Positions 43,580 through 52,180 of a stretch of 64,000 nt of DNA are shown here, piece after piece. Under the pieces are notes generated by a model. The model did not search any database. It was not told where the DNA came from and saw nothing but the letters and a program-made list of their open reading frames with translations. The stretch is from Streptomyces sp. WAC 01529 (lineage in GTDB: Bacteria; Actinomycetota; Actinomycetes; Streptomycetales; Streptomycetaceae), in the NCBI RefSeq assembly GCF_003945545.1, contig NZ_CP029617.1, forward strand, positions 4,883,001-4,947,000, read 5' to 3'. How positions within the stretch are numbered: position 1 is the first letter of the stretch; each line of letters starts with the position of its first letter. The translations under genes and the position numbers were made by a program.

Positions 43580-44926
43580 GTGCGGCACAATTCCCTTTCT
43601 CTGCAAGGAAGTTCACAACAGCCCCCAGGGGCTTCGAGGGTGGGGAAGGCGGCGTACGCGGTGGCGGTGCAGGAGGCGAGACAGGGCGCGCACGGGGGCG
43701 GCTGCACGTGCGGCGGCTGCCCGCACGGCGCGCGCGAGGGGCACCGGCGTGCCGTGGCCGCGTTCCTCACCAAGCGCGACGAACTGGCGGCCGGGCGGGG
43801 GCTGCCCGCGGCCGTCGCGCACTCGGCGGGCGCGTCACGGCAGTGGGTGTCGGACGAGCTGACGCAGTCCGCGCAGGCGGTCGCCGAGCGCGGCAGGGCC
43901 GAGGGGGAGGCCTGGCTGCGGCGGCTGTGGACGCGCACGCTCGGCGTCGTCTGGGGCACCTTCGTCGTGCTCCTCCTGGTCCAGGCGCTCACGGCGATCG
44001 GCACCGGCTGGACGACGGCGCGCACGGCAGGGCTCCTCGCCGCGCTGGCCGTGGGCGGGCTGCTGACCGGCGCGGCATACGTCCACCGGGAGCGCGGCGG
44101 CATCCTCGCCCCCGTCATCGGTGAGGACAACCGGCTCTCGACCTCGCGCTCCGTGGCCGCCTCCTGGGTGCTCCTCGTGGTCTTCGCGCTCCTCGTCCTC
44201 GCGGGCCAGCTGGCAATGGCCTCGGGGAACGGACGGCGGGACGAGCTGATCGCCGGGCTGGAAATCGGCCGTGCCGCCGGGATGATGACCGTCCTCGCCG
44301 CGGTGTGCGGGGCCGCCGTCCTCGTACGCGGGGTGGTCGGTCTGCGGGTGCTGGGCCGGCGGCTGCAGAAGGTGCCCGCGGACCGGCCGCGGGCCGCCGA
44401 TCCACTCACCGACGACGCGGGCCGCGGCAGCTTCGCCGACACGCAGTACGTCCTGATCAGCAGCGTCGCCGTGGTCTTCGCCGCCGTACGCCTGGCGCGG
44501 CGGCCCGAGCAGCTGCCCGATCTGCCGTGGGGGCTCGCCGTGCTGGTGCTGGTGTCGGCGGCGACATACCTGGCCGCCAAATTCTCCGAAGGCGGCCGCC
44601 CCGTGATCCTCTCCGTCGTCCGCGCGCGGGAGGCCGGGGATCTCGACGCCCCGATCCGCACGGGCGACGACATCGAGATCCGCGGCGCCGGTTTCGTCCC
44701 GCCCGGCGCCGGTGACGCGGACCGGCTCGCCCGCATGGTCGTCCGCATCGGCGCCGTGCACGTCCACGTACCTCTCGTGCCCGTGCCGGGCGGCTTCAGC
44801 AATCCGGCTGACACGACACTGACCGTGCCCGTCCCCGTCGACGTCGAGCCGGGTCGCGTGGACGTGCAGGTGATCACCGCCGCAGGTCTGGAGACGAACC
44901 GCGTCACCATCGACGTCACGGACTGA
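43580..44926 (+). CDS. polytopic membrane protein with Cys-rich N-terminus and C-terminal beta domain
   Basis: 448 residues if GTG 43580 is the start; GTG 43640 is an alternative and neither has a good ribosome binding site. The N-terminus has GGGCTCGGCPHG (CxCxxC), a possible metal site. About six membrane segments lie between residues 130 and 335 (for example TFVVLLLVQALTAIG and MMTVLAAVCGAAVLV). The last 110 residues are beta-rich (DDIEIRGAGFVPPG, VDVQVITAAGLETNRVTI), resembling an IPT/TIG fold. I do not recognise a named family. Confidence 0.75.
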   Translation: MRHNSLSLQGSSQQPPGASRVGKAAYAVAVQEARQGAHGGGCTCGGCPHGAREGHRRAVAAFLTKRDELAAGRGLPAAVAHSAGASRQWVSDELTQSAQAVAERGRAEGEAWLRRLWTRTLGVVWGTFVVLLLVQALTAIGTGWTTARTAGLLAALAVGGLLTGAAYVHRERGGILAPVIGEDNRLSTSRSVAASWVLLVVFALLVLAGQLAMASGNGRRDELIAGLEIGRAAGMMTVLAAVCGAAVLVRGVVGLRVLGRRLQKVPADRPRAADPLTDDAGRGSFADTQYVLISSVAVVFAAVRLARRPEQLPDLPWGLAVLVLVSAATYLAAKFSEGGRPVILSVVRAREAGDLDAPIRTGDDIEIRGAGFVPPGAGDADRLARMVVRIGAVHVHVPLVPVPGGFSNPADTTLTVPVPVDVEPGRVDVQVITAAGLETNRVTIDVTD

Positions 44927-45093
44927 ACCAACGGGCCCAGCCATCGGCTGCACCACCTCGGCTGACGCATCAGAGCCTCCCCCTGGGGCTTCCCGGTCGA
45001 TGTCATGGAATTCCGCCGCACGCCGGTGAGCAGCGGCCTCTTCTCGTACGTATGGTCAGAAGACGGGGTCGACGGGAGAGGCGGCGCGAAGCC

Positions 45094-45639
45094 ATGGCTC
45101 ACGGCATGCGGACGGACCGGCACACCAGCTACGCCCGGCGTGAGGACTGGCGGGAGACCGCGACTCGCTACGCCCTGCTCCCCCTGCGGATCTTCCTCGG
45201 CGTCACCTTCGTCTACGCCGGTCTGGACAAGCTCACGGACAGCTCCTTCATGCGGGCGGACGGAACGGGCTCGATCGGCGAGATGATGGAGGGGGTCCGC
45301 GACATCTCCGCGATCCCCGCCCTGGTCGACCTCTCCCTCAAGAACCCCGTCGGCTTCGGCTACGCCATCGCCCTCGGTGAACTCGCCGTTGGCATCGGTA
45401 CCTTGATCGGCCTGTTCGCCCGGGTCGCCGCGCTCGGCGGTGCGCTCATCTCACTCAGCCTCTGGCTGACCGTCAGCTGGCACGAGGAGCCCTACTACTA
45501 CGGCAACGACCTCGCGTACCTGATGGCGTGGCTGCCGCTGGTGCTCGCCGGGGCCTCGGTCCTCTCCGCCGACGCCAAGCTCGCCGCCCGCCGCAGGAAC
45601 CGCTACGACTCCGCTTCCCCAGGTTCCCCAGGGCTTTAG
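45094..45639 (+). CDS. DoxX family membrane protein
   Basis: About 181 residues from ATG 45094. Four membrane helices with the DoxX features: LLPLRIFLGVTFVYAGLDKL at the first helix, YAIALGELAVGIGTLIGLFA at the second, and a C-terminal AYLMAWLPLVLAGAS. DoxX proteins act in thiosulfate-quinone or thiol/ROS-related redox work in various bacteria; the role here is unknown. Its end overlaps the convergent small membrane gene by 4 nt. Confidence 0.88.
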   Translation: MAHGMRTDRHTSYARREDWRETATRYALLPLRIFLGVTFVYAGLDKLTDSSFMRADGTGSIGEMMEGVRDISAIPALVDLSLKNPVGFGYAIALGELAVGIGTLIGLFARVAALGGALISLSLWLTVSWHEEPYYYGNDLAYLMAWLPLVLAGASVLSADAKLAARRRNRYDSASPGSPGL

Positions 45640-45875
45640 TCCCCCAGCTTTCCGGAGCCCCGCGAGCCGCCTTCCGGGCGGGCCGTGCCGCGCGGGCGTA
45701 TCCCGTGGATCGTCGCCGCCACCCCTGCCAGGAGCAGGCCCGCCATCACGAGCGGGAACGCGACGAACCACGGCGCTTCCCAGGCGCCGCCCGCATCGCC
45801 CGCGTACACGACGGCGACCGTCAGCAGGGAGAGGCCGGCCACCAGCTTGCCGGGGTGGAATTCATGACGTAGCAC
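45636..45875 (-). CDS. small two-helix membrane protein
   Basis: 79 residues, ATG start. Two hydrophobic helices (LVAGLSLLTVAVVYAG and FVAFPLVMAGLLLAGVAATI) and a Gly/Arg-rich tail. It starts inside the last codons of the PspC-domain gene upstream (14-nt overlap), so it is translationally coupled to it and probably works with it in the membrane. Not recognised further. Confidence 0.78.
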   Translation of the reverse strand: MLRHEFHPGKLVAGLSLLTVAVVYAGDAGGAWEAPWFVAFPLVMAGLLLAGVAATIHGIRPRGTARPEGGSRGSGKLGD

Positions 45876-47229
45876 GGGTCACCTTCGCTTGTCCGATGCC
45901 GACTTCGAGCCGCAGATCGATCGTGCCGCCGTCCTTGCCGCCCGTGGGCGGCTTCAGCGTCACCTTCTCCTCACGGCCCGGAGCGACGTCCACGTCCTTG
46001 CCCTTGTCGCCCGGCAACACGATGTCGCCGACACCCACTTCCGCGTGCAGCCGCACGGTGGCGTCCTTCGGCACGATCACCCTGAGATCCCCCACGCCGG
46101 TCTCGGCACTGGTCTTCAGCGTCCGGTCCTTGCCGACGTCGATCTTGCTCAGGTCGAGCGTGCCCGTGCCGAGCCCCACCTCGTACTGCGGGCGGACTTC
46201 CGCCGCCGACGCCGGTATCCATTCGGCGCGGGCGTAGTGCGTGGTGATGTTCTTCGGGAGGGCTGCCGTGGCCGCGAGGAGAGCCGCGGTGAGGACCGCG
46301 AGCACGATCGAACCGGCACCCGTGCGGCCCAGGAAGGCGCTGAGCGCGATCCCGATACCGAACACCGCGAGCGCGCACGCCAGGCCCGTCTGCAACGTCG
46401 TGCCGAGCGGCTGGTCCTCCCAGGTCAGGCCGGTGCCCAGGCCTCCCGCGAGCAGGGCCAGGAGGAACACCCAGCCACCGATCCAGCGCGGTCCGCGGGG
46501 TGTGGGCGGCGGGAGAGGAGTCGCCGGCTCGGGGCTGCTCCCACCATGGTGGTGGGCCGTCGGCTGATAGGCGATGCCGGGGCCCTCGGGGCCCCAGAAG
46601 TAGCCGGAGCCCCCGTCGTGCGTGCCGTCCTTGACTATCGGGTCACGCCACCAGGACGGGCCCTCGACGACGGGCGGCGCCTTCGCCTCGGGCGGGGCAT
46701 CCGCGGCGGCCTGCGCGGCGACCGGGTCGGGATCGAGGGCCCCGCGCTGCTGCGACCAATACCCCGCGCCCGCGAGGAGGAGGGTGAGGACGGCGGCGAA
46801 GGTGAGCGCCCCGCCGTTGTTCAACAAGGTGAGGAAGACGCCGCAGCCGACGAGCGCGAAGAGCACGGCCGTCAGGGCCTGGCCGTCGACCCGGCCGGAG
46901 AGGACCCTGCGGGCCTCGTTCTCCTCCTCGTCCTCGTACGGCACGAGGAGCCAGGCGAAGCCGTAGACCACCAGGCCGAGGCCGCTGGTGATCGCGAGGA
47001 TCGCGACACCGATGCGGAAGATCACCGGGTCCATGTCGCAGTACCGCCCGAGCCCCGCGCACACCCCGCCGAGCCTTCTGTGCCGGCGGTCGCGGCGGAA
47101 CTTCCGCTCCTGCGCGGGCAGGCCCGGCTCCTGGCCGTACGCCGGGCCGTGCGGCTCGCCGGGCGCGCCGGGCAGGGCGTCGCGGATGGCGGCCTCGGTC
47201 TCCGTCTCGGCGGGCTGCTGATCTGTCAT
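45862..47229 (-). CDS. PspC-domain membrane protein with DUF4097/LiaF-like C-terminus
   Basis: 455 residues, ATG start. The N-terminal PspC domain (FRRDRRHRRLGGVCAGLGRY and VIFRIGVAILAITSG) is followed by four or more membrane helices and a Gly/Pro-rich loop. A C-terminal right-handed beta repeat (DLSKIDVGKDRTLKTSAETG, LHAEVGVGDIVLPG, DLRLEVGIGQAKV) resembles LiaF/DUF4097 sensor modules. This architecture belongs to envelope-stress circuits. It is divergent from a PspC-histidine kinase/response regulator pair, which suggests it is that system's partner or inhibitor. Confidence 0.88.
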   Translation of the reverse strand: MTDQQPAETETEAAIRDALPGAPGEPHGPAYGQEPGLPAQERKFRRDRRHRRLGGVCAGLGRYCDMDPVIFRIGVAILAITSGLGLVVYGFAWLLVPYEDEEENEARRVLSGRVDGQALTAVLFALVGCGVFLTLLNNGGALTFAAVLTLLLAGAGYWSQQRGALDPDPVAAQAAADAPPEAKAPPVVEGPSWWRDPIVKDGTHDGGSGYFWGPEGPGIAYQPTAHHHGGSSPEPATPLPPPTPRGPRWIGGWVFLLALLAGGLGTGLTWEDQPLGTTLQTGLACALAVFGIGIALSAFLGRTGAGSIVLAVLTAALLAATAALPKNITTHYARAEWIPASAAEVRPQYEVGLGTGTLDLSKIDVGKDRTLKTSAETGVGDLRVIVPKDATVRLHAEVGVGDIVLPGDKGKDVDVAPGREEKVTLKPPTGGKDGGTIDLRLEVGIGQAKVTRATS

Positions 47230-47282
47230 GTGTCCATGGTGACGGTCCGGGGCCCGCCGCGGCAGTCGGGAAAACCCTGGTC

Positions 47283-47378
47283 CGACCCTGAGATCGCCCC
47301 TGAGACCCGGCGGGCGCTCACCCTGACAGGGCTGGGCCAGGGGCCGAGATCAGGGAAGTCTCGGGGGTCGACCCTGAT
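47283..47378. promoter_or_regulatory. repeated CCCTGA sites in the divergent PspC promoter region
   Basis: ACCCTGA occurs at 47285, 47320 and 47371, CCCCTGAGA near 47297, and the inverse ATCAGGG at 47349. Five related hexamers in under 100 nt between the divergent PspC genes look like binding sites of the encoded response regulator. Confidence 0.5.
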
Positions 47379-47412
47379 GCCCGCGTCCGCGCCCGCGTGT
47401 GAATATCGAGAC

Positions 47413-48702
47413 ATGCCGGAAGCCGCCGCACCACCCCTCGACGCCGTCAGACCGCTGCGCAAGCTCTACCGCAGCGGCGACGGGCGTTGGCTCGGTGGGG
47501 TCGCGCGCGGTCTCGCCGGGCATCTCGGGCTGCCGGTGATCTGGGTCAGGCTCATCTTCGTCGGCCTGTTCACGGCGGATGGCCTCGGCGCCCTGCTGTA
47601 CGGGGCGTTCTGGTTCTTCGTCCCGCTCGGTATCGGCGGCGTCGACGCCGAGCGGCCGCCCGCGGCCGTCATGACTGACACTTCGCCGGACGGCCGCCGC
47701 AGACTCGTGGCCCGCAAGCCGGACAAGGGTCAGATCGTCGCGCTCCTCGCGATGGTCGTCGTCTCCATGGTCTTCGTCGGCAATGTGAACCTGGACGGCT
47801 CGACCAAGGCCTACGTCGTGCCGACGCTGCTCGTCGCCGCCGGAGTCGCGCTGGTCTGGCGCCAGGCCGACAATGCCCGCCGGGCCCGCTGGATGGCCGT
47901 CGGCCGCCGTCGGCGCACCCTGACGCTCGCCCGTTCGGCGGCCGGGGTACTCCTGGTCGGCGCCGGTGTCAGCGGCATATTCGTGCTCCAGGGCTCCGCG
48001 GCGCACCTGGGCGCCGTGTTGCAGGCCGCGCTGGCCGTGCTCGTCGGTATCGCGCTCCTCGCCGGCCCCTACCTCGTCCGTATGACGCAGGACCTCTCCG
48101 AGGAGCGGCTGATGCGCATCCGCGCCCAGGAGAGAGCCGAGGTCGCCGCCCATGTGCACGACTCCGTGCTGCACACCCTGACGTTGATCCAGCGCAACGC
48201 GGAGAGCCCGAGCGAGGTCCGCCGCCTCGCCCGTGCGCAGGAGCGCGATCTGCGGGTCTGGCTCTACAGACCCGAGGGCACCGGCAAGGACGAGGATGAG
48301 GAGCCGGACACCGTCGCCGAGGCGGTCCGCCGGAGCGCGGCGGAGGTCGAGGACAAGCACGGCGTCCCGATAGAGGTCGTCGTGGTCGGCGACTGCCGGC
48401 TCGACGACCGGCTGACCGCGCAGATGCAGGCCGCGAGGGAAGCCATGGTGAACGCCGCCAAGTACGGTGGCGAGGGCGGCGCGGTGCAGGTCTTCGCCGA
48501 AGTCGAGGAGGAGAAGGTCTTCGTGTCCGTCCGGGACCGCGGGCCCGGCTTCGACCTGGATTCCGTTCCCGACGACCGCATGGGCGTACGAGAATCGATC
48601 ATCGGCCGCATGCAGCGCAATAGCGGCACGGCGCGATTGCGCGCGGTGCCCGGCGGCGGCACGGAAGTCGAGCTGGTTATGGAGAGGACGGCGACGACAT
48701 GA
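47413..48702 (+). CDS. PspC-domain sensor histidine kinase (NarL-type family)
   Basis: About 429 residues from ATG 47413. The N-terminal PspC domain (DGRWLGGVARGLAGHLGLPV) is followed by several membrane helices, a HisKA_3 dimerisation motif with phosphoacceptor His in VAAHVHDSVLHTLTLIQ, and an ATPase domain with EAMVNAAKYG (N box) and RDRGPGFDLDSV (G box). It senses through the membrane part; the signal is unknown but PspC points to envelope stress. Its stop overlaps the regulator start by 4 nt. It is divergent from the other PspC protein. Confidence 0.92.
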   Translation: MPEAAAPPLDAVRPLRKLYRSGDGRWLGGVARGLAGHLGLPVIWVRLIFVGLFTADGLGALLYGAFWFFVPLGIGGVDAERPPAAVMTDTSPDGRRRLVARKPDKGQIVALLAMVVVSMVFVGNVNLDGSTKAYVVPTLLVAAGVALVWRQADNARRARWMAVGRRRRTLTLARSAAGVLLVGAGVSGIFVLQGSAAHLGAVLQAALAVLVGIALLAGPYLVRMTQDLSEERLMRIRAQERAEVAAHVHDSVLHTLTLIQRNAESPSEVRRLARAQERDLRVWLYRPEGTGKDEDEEPDTVAEAVRRSAAEVEDKHGVPIEVVVVGDCRLDDRLTAQMQAAREAMVNAAKYGGEGGAVQVFAEVEEEKVFVSVRDRGPGFDLDSVPDDRMGVRESIIGRMQRNSGTARLRAVPGGGTEVELVMERTATT

Positions 48703-49427
48703 GCGACGCGACCGAGGCGGGCGGACCCGCGGAACCGACGGGGTCGGACGAGGGCGGTGCGGGCGGGCGTCGTGTGCGGGTCGTCCTCGTCGACGACCAC
48801 CGGATGTTCCGTACCGGCGTGCAGGCGGAGATCGGCCGGACCGACATCACCGGCGTCGAGGTGGTCGGCGAGGCCGCCGACGTCGACCAGGCGGTCACGG
48901 TGATCACGGCGGCGCGCCCCGAGGTCGTGCTCCTGGACGTGCACCTCCCCGGTGGCGGCGGCGTGGAAGTGCTCCGCCGCTGCGCGCCGTTGATGGCCGA
49001 TGTGGAGAACCCGGTGCGTTTCCTCGCGCTCTCGGTCTCGGACGCCGCCGAGGACGTCATCGGTGTCATCCGCGGCGGCGCCCGCGGCTATGTCACCAAG
49101 ACCATCACCGGCACCGACCTGGTGGACTCCATCTTCCGTGTGCAGGAGGGCGACGCGGTGTTCTCGCCGCGCCTGGCCGGCTTCGTCCTGGACGCCTTCG
49201 CCTCCACCGACGCGCCCCCGGTCGACGAGGACCTGGACCGCCTCACACAGCGCGAGAGAGAGGTGCTGCGGCTCATCGCCCGTGGATATGCGTACAAGGA
49301 GATCGCCAAGCAGCTCTATATCTCCGTGAAGACGGTCGAGTCGCACGTCTCGGCGGTGCTGAGAAAGCTTCAGCTCTCCAACCGCCATGAGCTGACGCGG
49401 TGGGCGACGGCGAGACGGCTGGTCTGA
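48699..49427 (+). CDS. LuxR/NarL-type response regulator partner of the PspC kinase
   Basis: 242 residues, ATG start overlapping the kinase gene (ATGA). The receiver domain has VRVVLVDDHRMFRTGVQAEI with the phosphoacceptor Asp in VVLLDVHLPGGGG, and a Lys in GYVTKTITG; the C-terminal helix-turn-helix has LTQREREVLRLIARGYAYKE and SVKTVESHVSAVL. A short Gly/Pro-rich leader of 25 residues precedes the receiver. It probably binds the CCCTGA-type sites in the divergent promoter region. Confidence 0.93.
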   Translation: MSDATEAGGPAEPTGSDEGGAGGRRVRVVLVDDHRMFRTGVQAEIGRTDITGVEVVGEAADVDQAVTVITAARPEVVLLDVHLPGGGGVEVLRRCAPLMADVENPVRFLALSVSDAAEDVIGVIRGGARGYVTKTITGTDLVDSIFRVQEGDAVFSPRLAGFVLDAFASTDAPPVDEDLDRLTQREREVLRLIARGYAYKEIAKQLYISVKTVESHVSAVLRKLQLSNRHELTRWATARRLV

Positions 49428-49478
49428 GCCCCGGCGCACCGGCGGTCTGCTCCGAAATTTCGCGGTCGGCCCTGAGCC

Positions 49479-50117
49479 CTAGCGGGCGGTGACGCCGGGC
49501 GTCGGTGCCGGACCTCGCGTCCGGAGTGCCCAGCGGTAGTGGCCGGCGGCCTTCGCGGCGCCCACGAGGCCCGTCAGCCACAGGATCAGGCCGACGCCCA
49601 TGCCGAGGACGACGTCGGCGTAGGTGTCGCGGCCCGGTTCTGCGTACGCGGCCGCGGCGAAGGACGCCCACAGGCCGAGCGCGCACACGGCGAGGGAGGA
49701 CAGGAGCCACAGGAGGCTGAGGCCGGGGGAGCGCAGGCGGGCGTCAGACACCGGGTGGTGGTCCAACGCGAGCCAGGCGTCGGTCAGTTCCCGTATGCGC
49801 CGGTCGCGGCGGATGCCGAGGGCGACGCCGACCACCGCGGGGCCCAGCGCCGCGAGGCCGAGGACCGCGAGGACCGGGCCGAGGATGATCCCCGTGGCGT
49901 CCCCGTCCTCGATGTACTTGAGCGGCCGCACCAGCAGCACCCAGCCGATGACGGCGCCGAACCCGCACAGCCACAGCAGGAGCAGCCGGTGTACGCCGAG
50001 GTGGCGCCTGCGCAGTTCGTGCAGGGCCAGGCCGCGGTCGGTGAGCATCGTCTGCCGGTCCGGCCAGGTGCGCAGATGCACGGGAGGGGGAGGCGGTGGC
50101 AACGTACGGCTGAGCAT
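49479..50117 (-). CDS. integral membrane protein of unknown function
   Basis: 212 residues, ATG start. After a Pro-rich cytoplasmic N-terminus there are four membrane segments (LLLLWLCGFGAVIGWVLLV, ILGPVLAVLGLAALGPAVVG, LSLLWLLSSLAVCALGLW, VVLGMGVGLILWLTGLVGAA) with an Arg-rich loop between helices 2 and 3. No catalytic motif is visible. It faces the regulator convergently and lies upstream of the end of the NlpC/P60 gene. Confidence 0.78.
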   Translation of the reverse strand: MLSRTLPPPPPPVHLRTWPDRQTMLTDRGLALHELRRRHLGVHRLLLLWLCGFGAVIGWVLLVRPLKYIEDGDATGIILGPVLAVLGLAALGPAVVGVALGIRRDRRIRELTDAWLALDHHPVSDARLRSPGLSLLWLLSSLAVCALGLWASFAAAAYAEPGRDTYADVVLGMGVGLILWLTGLVGAAKAAGHYRWALRTRGPAPTPGVTAR

Positions 50118-50220
50118 GAACCCGACAGTACTTCGGGCCCGGGGAGCGGCTGAACGGTGGCTGGTGGGCGCCGCGGGTTCGGCGGCGAGGCGCCCTCCTC
50201 GGGGCGCGGGGCCCGGTCAT

Positions 50221-50316
50221 GCCGCCCGCGGACGGCATCTGGCCACGTCACCCGTGTGGCACCCGCCAACGGCATCTGGTCACGCCACCCGCGTGGCACC
50301 CGCGAACGGCATCTGG
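50221..50316 (-). repeat. 37-nt tandem repeat duplicating the 3' end of the NlpC/P60 gene
   Basis: Unit A (50280-50316) encodes the last residues (QMPFAGATRVA) and the stop; unit B (50243-50279) repeats it with about 5 changes, one turning TGA into TGG; a partial unit C ends near 50221. The gene's stop sits exactly at a unit boundary. Confidence 0.85.
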
Positions 50317-51362
50317 TCGATCGGCGCGAGCCGCACCGGGGCGCTCGGGTTGGGGGCGTGGATCATCTGGCCGTTCCCGACGTAGATGCCGACGTGACTG
50401 ATGCCCGAGTAGAAGAACACCAGGTCACCGGGGCGCAGCGCCGAGCGCGGGACTCGTTGGCCCGCGGCGATCTGGGCGTAGGTGGTGCGGGGCAGGGAGA
50501 CGCCCGCCGAGCGGTACGCGGCCTGCGTCAGGCCTGAGCAGTCGAAGGCGTTCGGACCTGTGGCGCCCCAGACGTAGGGGCTGCCGATGGCTTTGTACGC
50601 GTAGGAGACGGCGGCCGCGGCGCGGGCGTTGGGGGCCTTGGCGGCGGTGCCACGCTGAAGGGTGCGGGCGTCGAGCTCGCGGGCGCCCGGCTGAGGGGCG
50701 CGGGTGTCCGAGCGGGCGGCCCGGCCGTGGTCGCCGGTGAACTCCGCGCGCTCTTCCTCGGTGAGCTGGGCCAGCAGCCGCTTGGCCTCGCCGAGCTTGG
50801 TGATGACGGTCCTCTTGTGCTTCCTCAGGTCCGCCTGGCGTGAGCGGAGGGCGGATAGGCGGTCGTCGGCCTCGGTGCGCAGCTGGTCGATCTCCCGAAG
50901 CTGCTTGCGTACGCCGCCGACGGCCGCGGCCTGACGGCTGCCCGCCCGGTCGACGAGCGAGGCACGGTCCAGGAACTGTTCGGGGTCCGAGGAGAGCGCG
51001 AGCTGGACGGAAGGGTCGATGCCGCCCGCGCGGTACTGGGCGGCCGCGTAGGAACCGAGGCTGTCACGGGCGGCGTTGAGCTTCTCCGTCTTGCGGGCCG
51101 CCTCGTCACGCAGCCCGCCGAGCGATTTCTCGGCCTTCCGGGCCTTCTCCTTCGCGCCGTTGTACTTCTCGGTGGCGACCTCCGCCTCACGGTAGAGCGC
51201 GTCGACCTTGGATCTCACCTCGGCGGGGCTGAGCCGGGGGTCCGCGTGTCCCGAGCCTTCGAGGGCGGTCGCCGAGGCGGCTCCCGCGAGGGCGAGGGTG
51301 GCGGCGGTGCGGGCCGTGTGGCCGGTGAGCGAGCGCTGTCTGGGCTTGCGGTGCGCTGCCAC
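50280..51362 (-). CDS. secreted NlpC/P60 peptidoglycan endopeptidase A
   Basis: 360 residues from GTG 51362, with GGTAAGGAG upstream. Signal peptide (to about residue 40), then a long coiled coil (residues about 45-210, EAARKTEKLNAARDSL and similar), an Ala-rich linker and the NlpC/P60 domain: Cys in NAFDCSGLTQ, His in ISHVGIYVG and a third polar residue in IHAPNP. This is the actinobacterial RipA/SCO-type layout in which the coiled coil restrains the hydrolase. It cleaves D-Glu-mDAP/LL-DAP bonds in wall peptides. A paralogue lies 0.8 kb away. Confidence 0.92.
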   Translation of the reverse strand: MAAHRKPRQRSLTGHTARTAATLALAGAASATALEGSGHADPRLSPAEVRSKVDALYREAEVATEKYNGAKEKARKAEKSLGGLRDEAARKTEKLNAARDSLGSYAAAQYRAGGIDPSVQLALSSDPEQFLDRASLVDRAGSRQAAAVGGVRKQLREIDQLRTEADDRLSALRSRQADLRKHKRTVITKLGEAKRLLAQLTEEERAEFTGDHGRAARSDTRAPQPGARELDARTLQRGTAAKAPNARAAAAVSYAYKAIGSPYVWGATGPNAFDCSGLTQAAYRSAGVSLPRTTYAQIAAGQRVPRSALRPGDLVFFYSGISHVGIYVGNGQMIHAPNPSAPVRLAPIDQMPFAGATRVA

Positions 51363-51706
51363 TAAGAGGGCTCCTTACCTGTCCGGCGGCGGCCCGCACA
51401 GGGGGAGCGCGCCGCCGCCGGATTTCTCGGCGGTGGTGGCCGACTGCTGCCCTCGGCGGGCGGCGGTGGGGAGCCGGTCACCTGGTGAAGGACGCTAAAC
51501 CTGGCCGTCACGGGCCGGTGTCGGATTGCGCGTAATCGTCATAAGTGGGCGGAATGGCGAACGTTTCTGTCCGTACCGATGGTGAGGCGATGCCCTCTTC
51601 GCTCACAACTGCGACTAGTAGGGCGTTTGTGCCTACCGGGGCCGTAGCGGAGTGGTATGGGGCCGCCTACGGGGAGCGGTGAGGGGCCCGGCTAGGCTCC
51701 GGCCTC
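51363..51706. other. 344-nt divergent promoter region with leader hairpin
   Basis: This holds the promoters of NlpC/P60 A (minus) and of the small membrane gene (plus). A 10-bp stem (51383-51392 with 51412-51421) sits directly before the ribosome binding site of the hydrolase and could hide or expose it. I see no ydaO riboswitch here, unlike the paralogue. Confidence 0.6.
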
Positions 51707-52060
51707 ATGGACGTACTCATCCATCTCTTCGTCGGCCTGCACATCATCGGCATCGCCTCGCTCCTGGGCGGCTTCCTGACCCAGATGAAGCAGATGGGCC
51801 AGGGCACCGCCCGCTTCAGCCCCGCGATGCTGCACGGCGCGCTGGTCATGCTCGTCACCGGTGTGGCCCTGGTGGGCCTCAACCAGGCGGACGACAACAC
51901 GGTCAACAACCTCAAGATCGGCATCAAGATGGCCGTGTTGATCGTGATCCTCGCGCTGGTCTATGTGAAGCGGGACGAGGAGAAGGTCGACAAAGGCATG
52001 TTCGGCGCGGTGGGGCTGCTGACCACGGCGAACATCTTCATCGCCGTCCTGTGGACCTGA
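51707..52060 (+). CDS. small four-helix membrane protein
   Basis: 117 residues, ATG start. Four membrane helices with conserved-looking His/Gly positions (HLFVGLHIIGIASLLGGF, HGALVMLVTGVALVGL, IKMAVLIVILALVYVKR, LLTTANIFIAVLW). The His residues on helices 1 and 2 could bind heme or metal, as in small b-type membrane proteins, but this is only a pattern. It is followed by a very strong bidirectional terminator. Confidence 0.82.
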   Translation: MDVLIHLFVGLHIIGIASLLGGFLTQMKQMGQGTARFSPAMLHGALVMLVTGVALVGLNQADDNTVNNLKIGIKMAVLIVILALVYVKRDEEKVDKGMFGAVGLLTTANIFIAVLWT

Positions 52061-52104
52061 TGCCTCTGCTGGACCTGACGGCCTCTGCGGACGAACGCCC
52101 CCTG

Positions 52105-52175
52105 AGCGCCCTCTACGCGCGCGTGGCACGCACTCCCGGGAGAGTGCGTGCCACGCGCGTAGAGGGCGCTTTTTT
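52105..52175. terminator. bidirectional terminator with about 29-bp stem
   Basis: Arms 52105-52135 and 52142-52170 pair fully except for a 2-nt bulge, with a 6-nt loop and a T run at 52170-52175; it lies between convergent genes. Confidence 0.93.
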
Positions 52176-52180
52176 CGTGG

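Noticed and set aside
51363..51540. c-di-AMP riboswitch upstream of NlpC/P60 A
   Set aside because: None of the conserved ydaO blocks seen before paralogue B are present.
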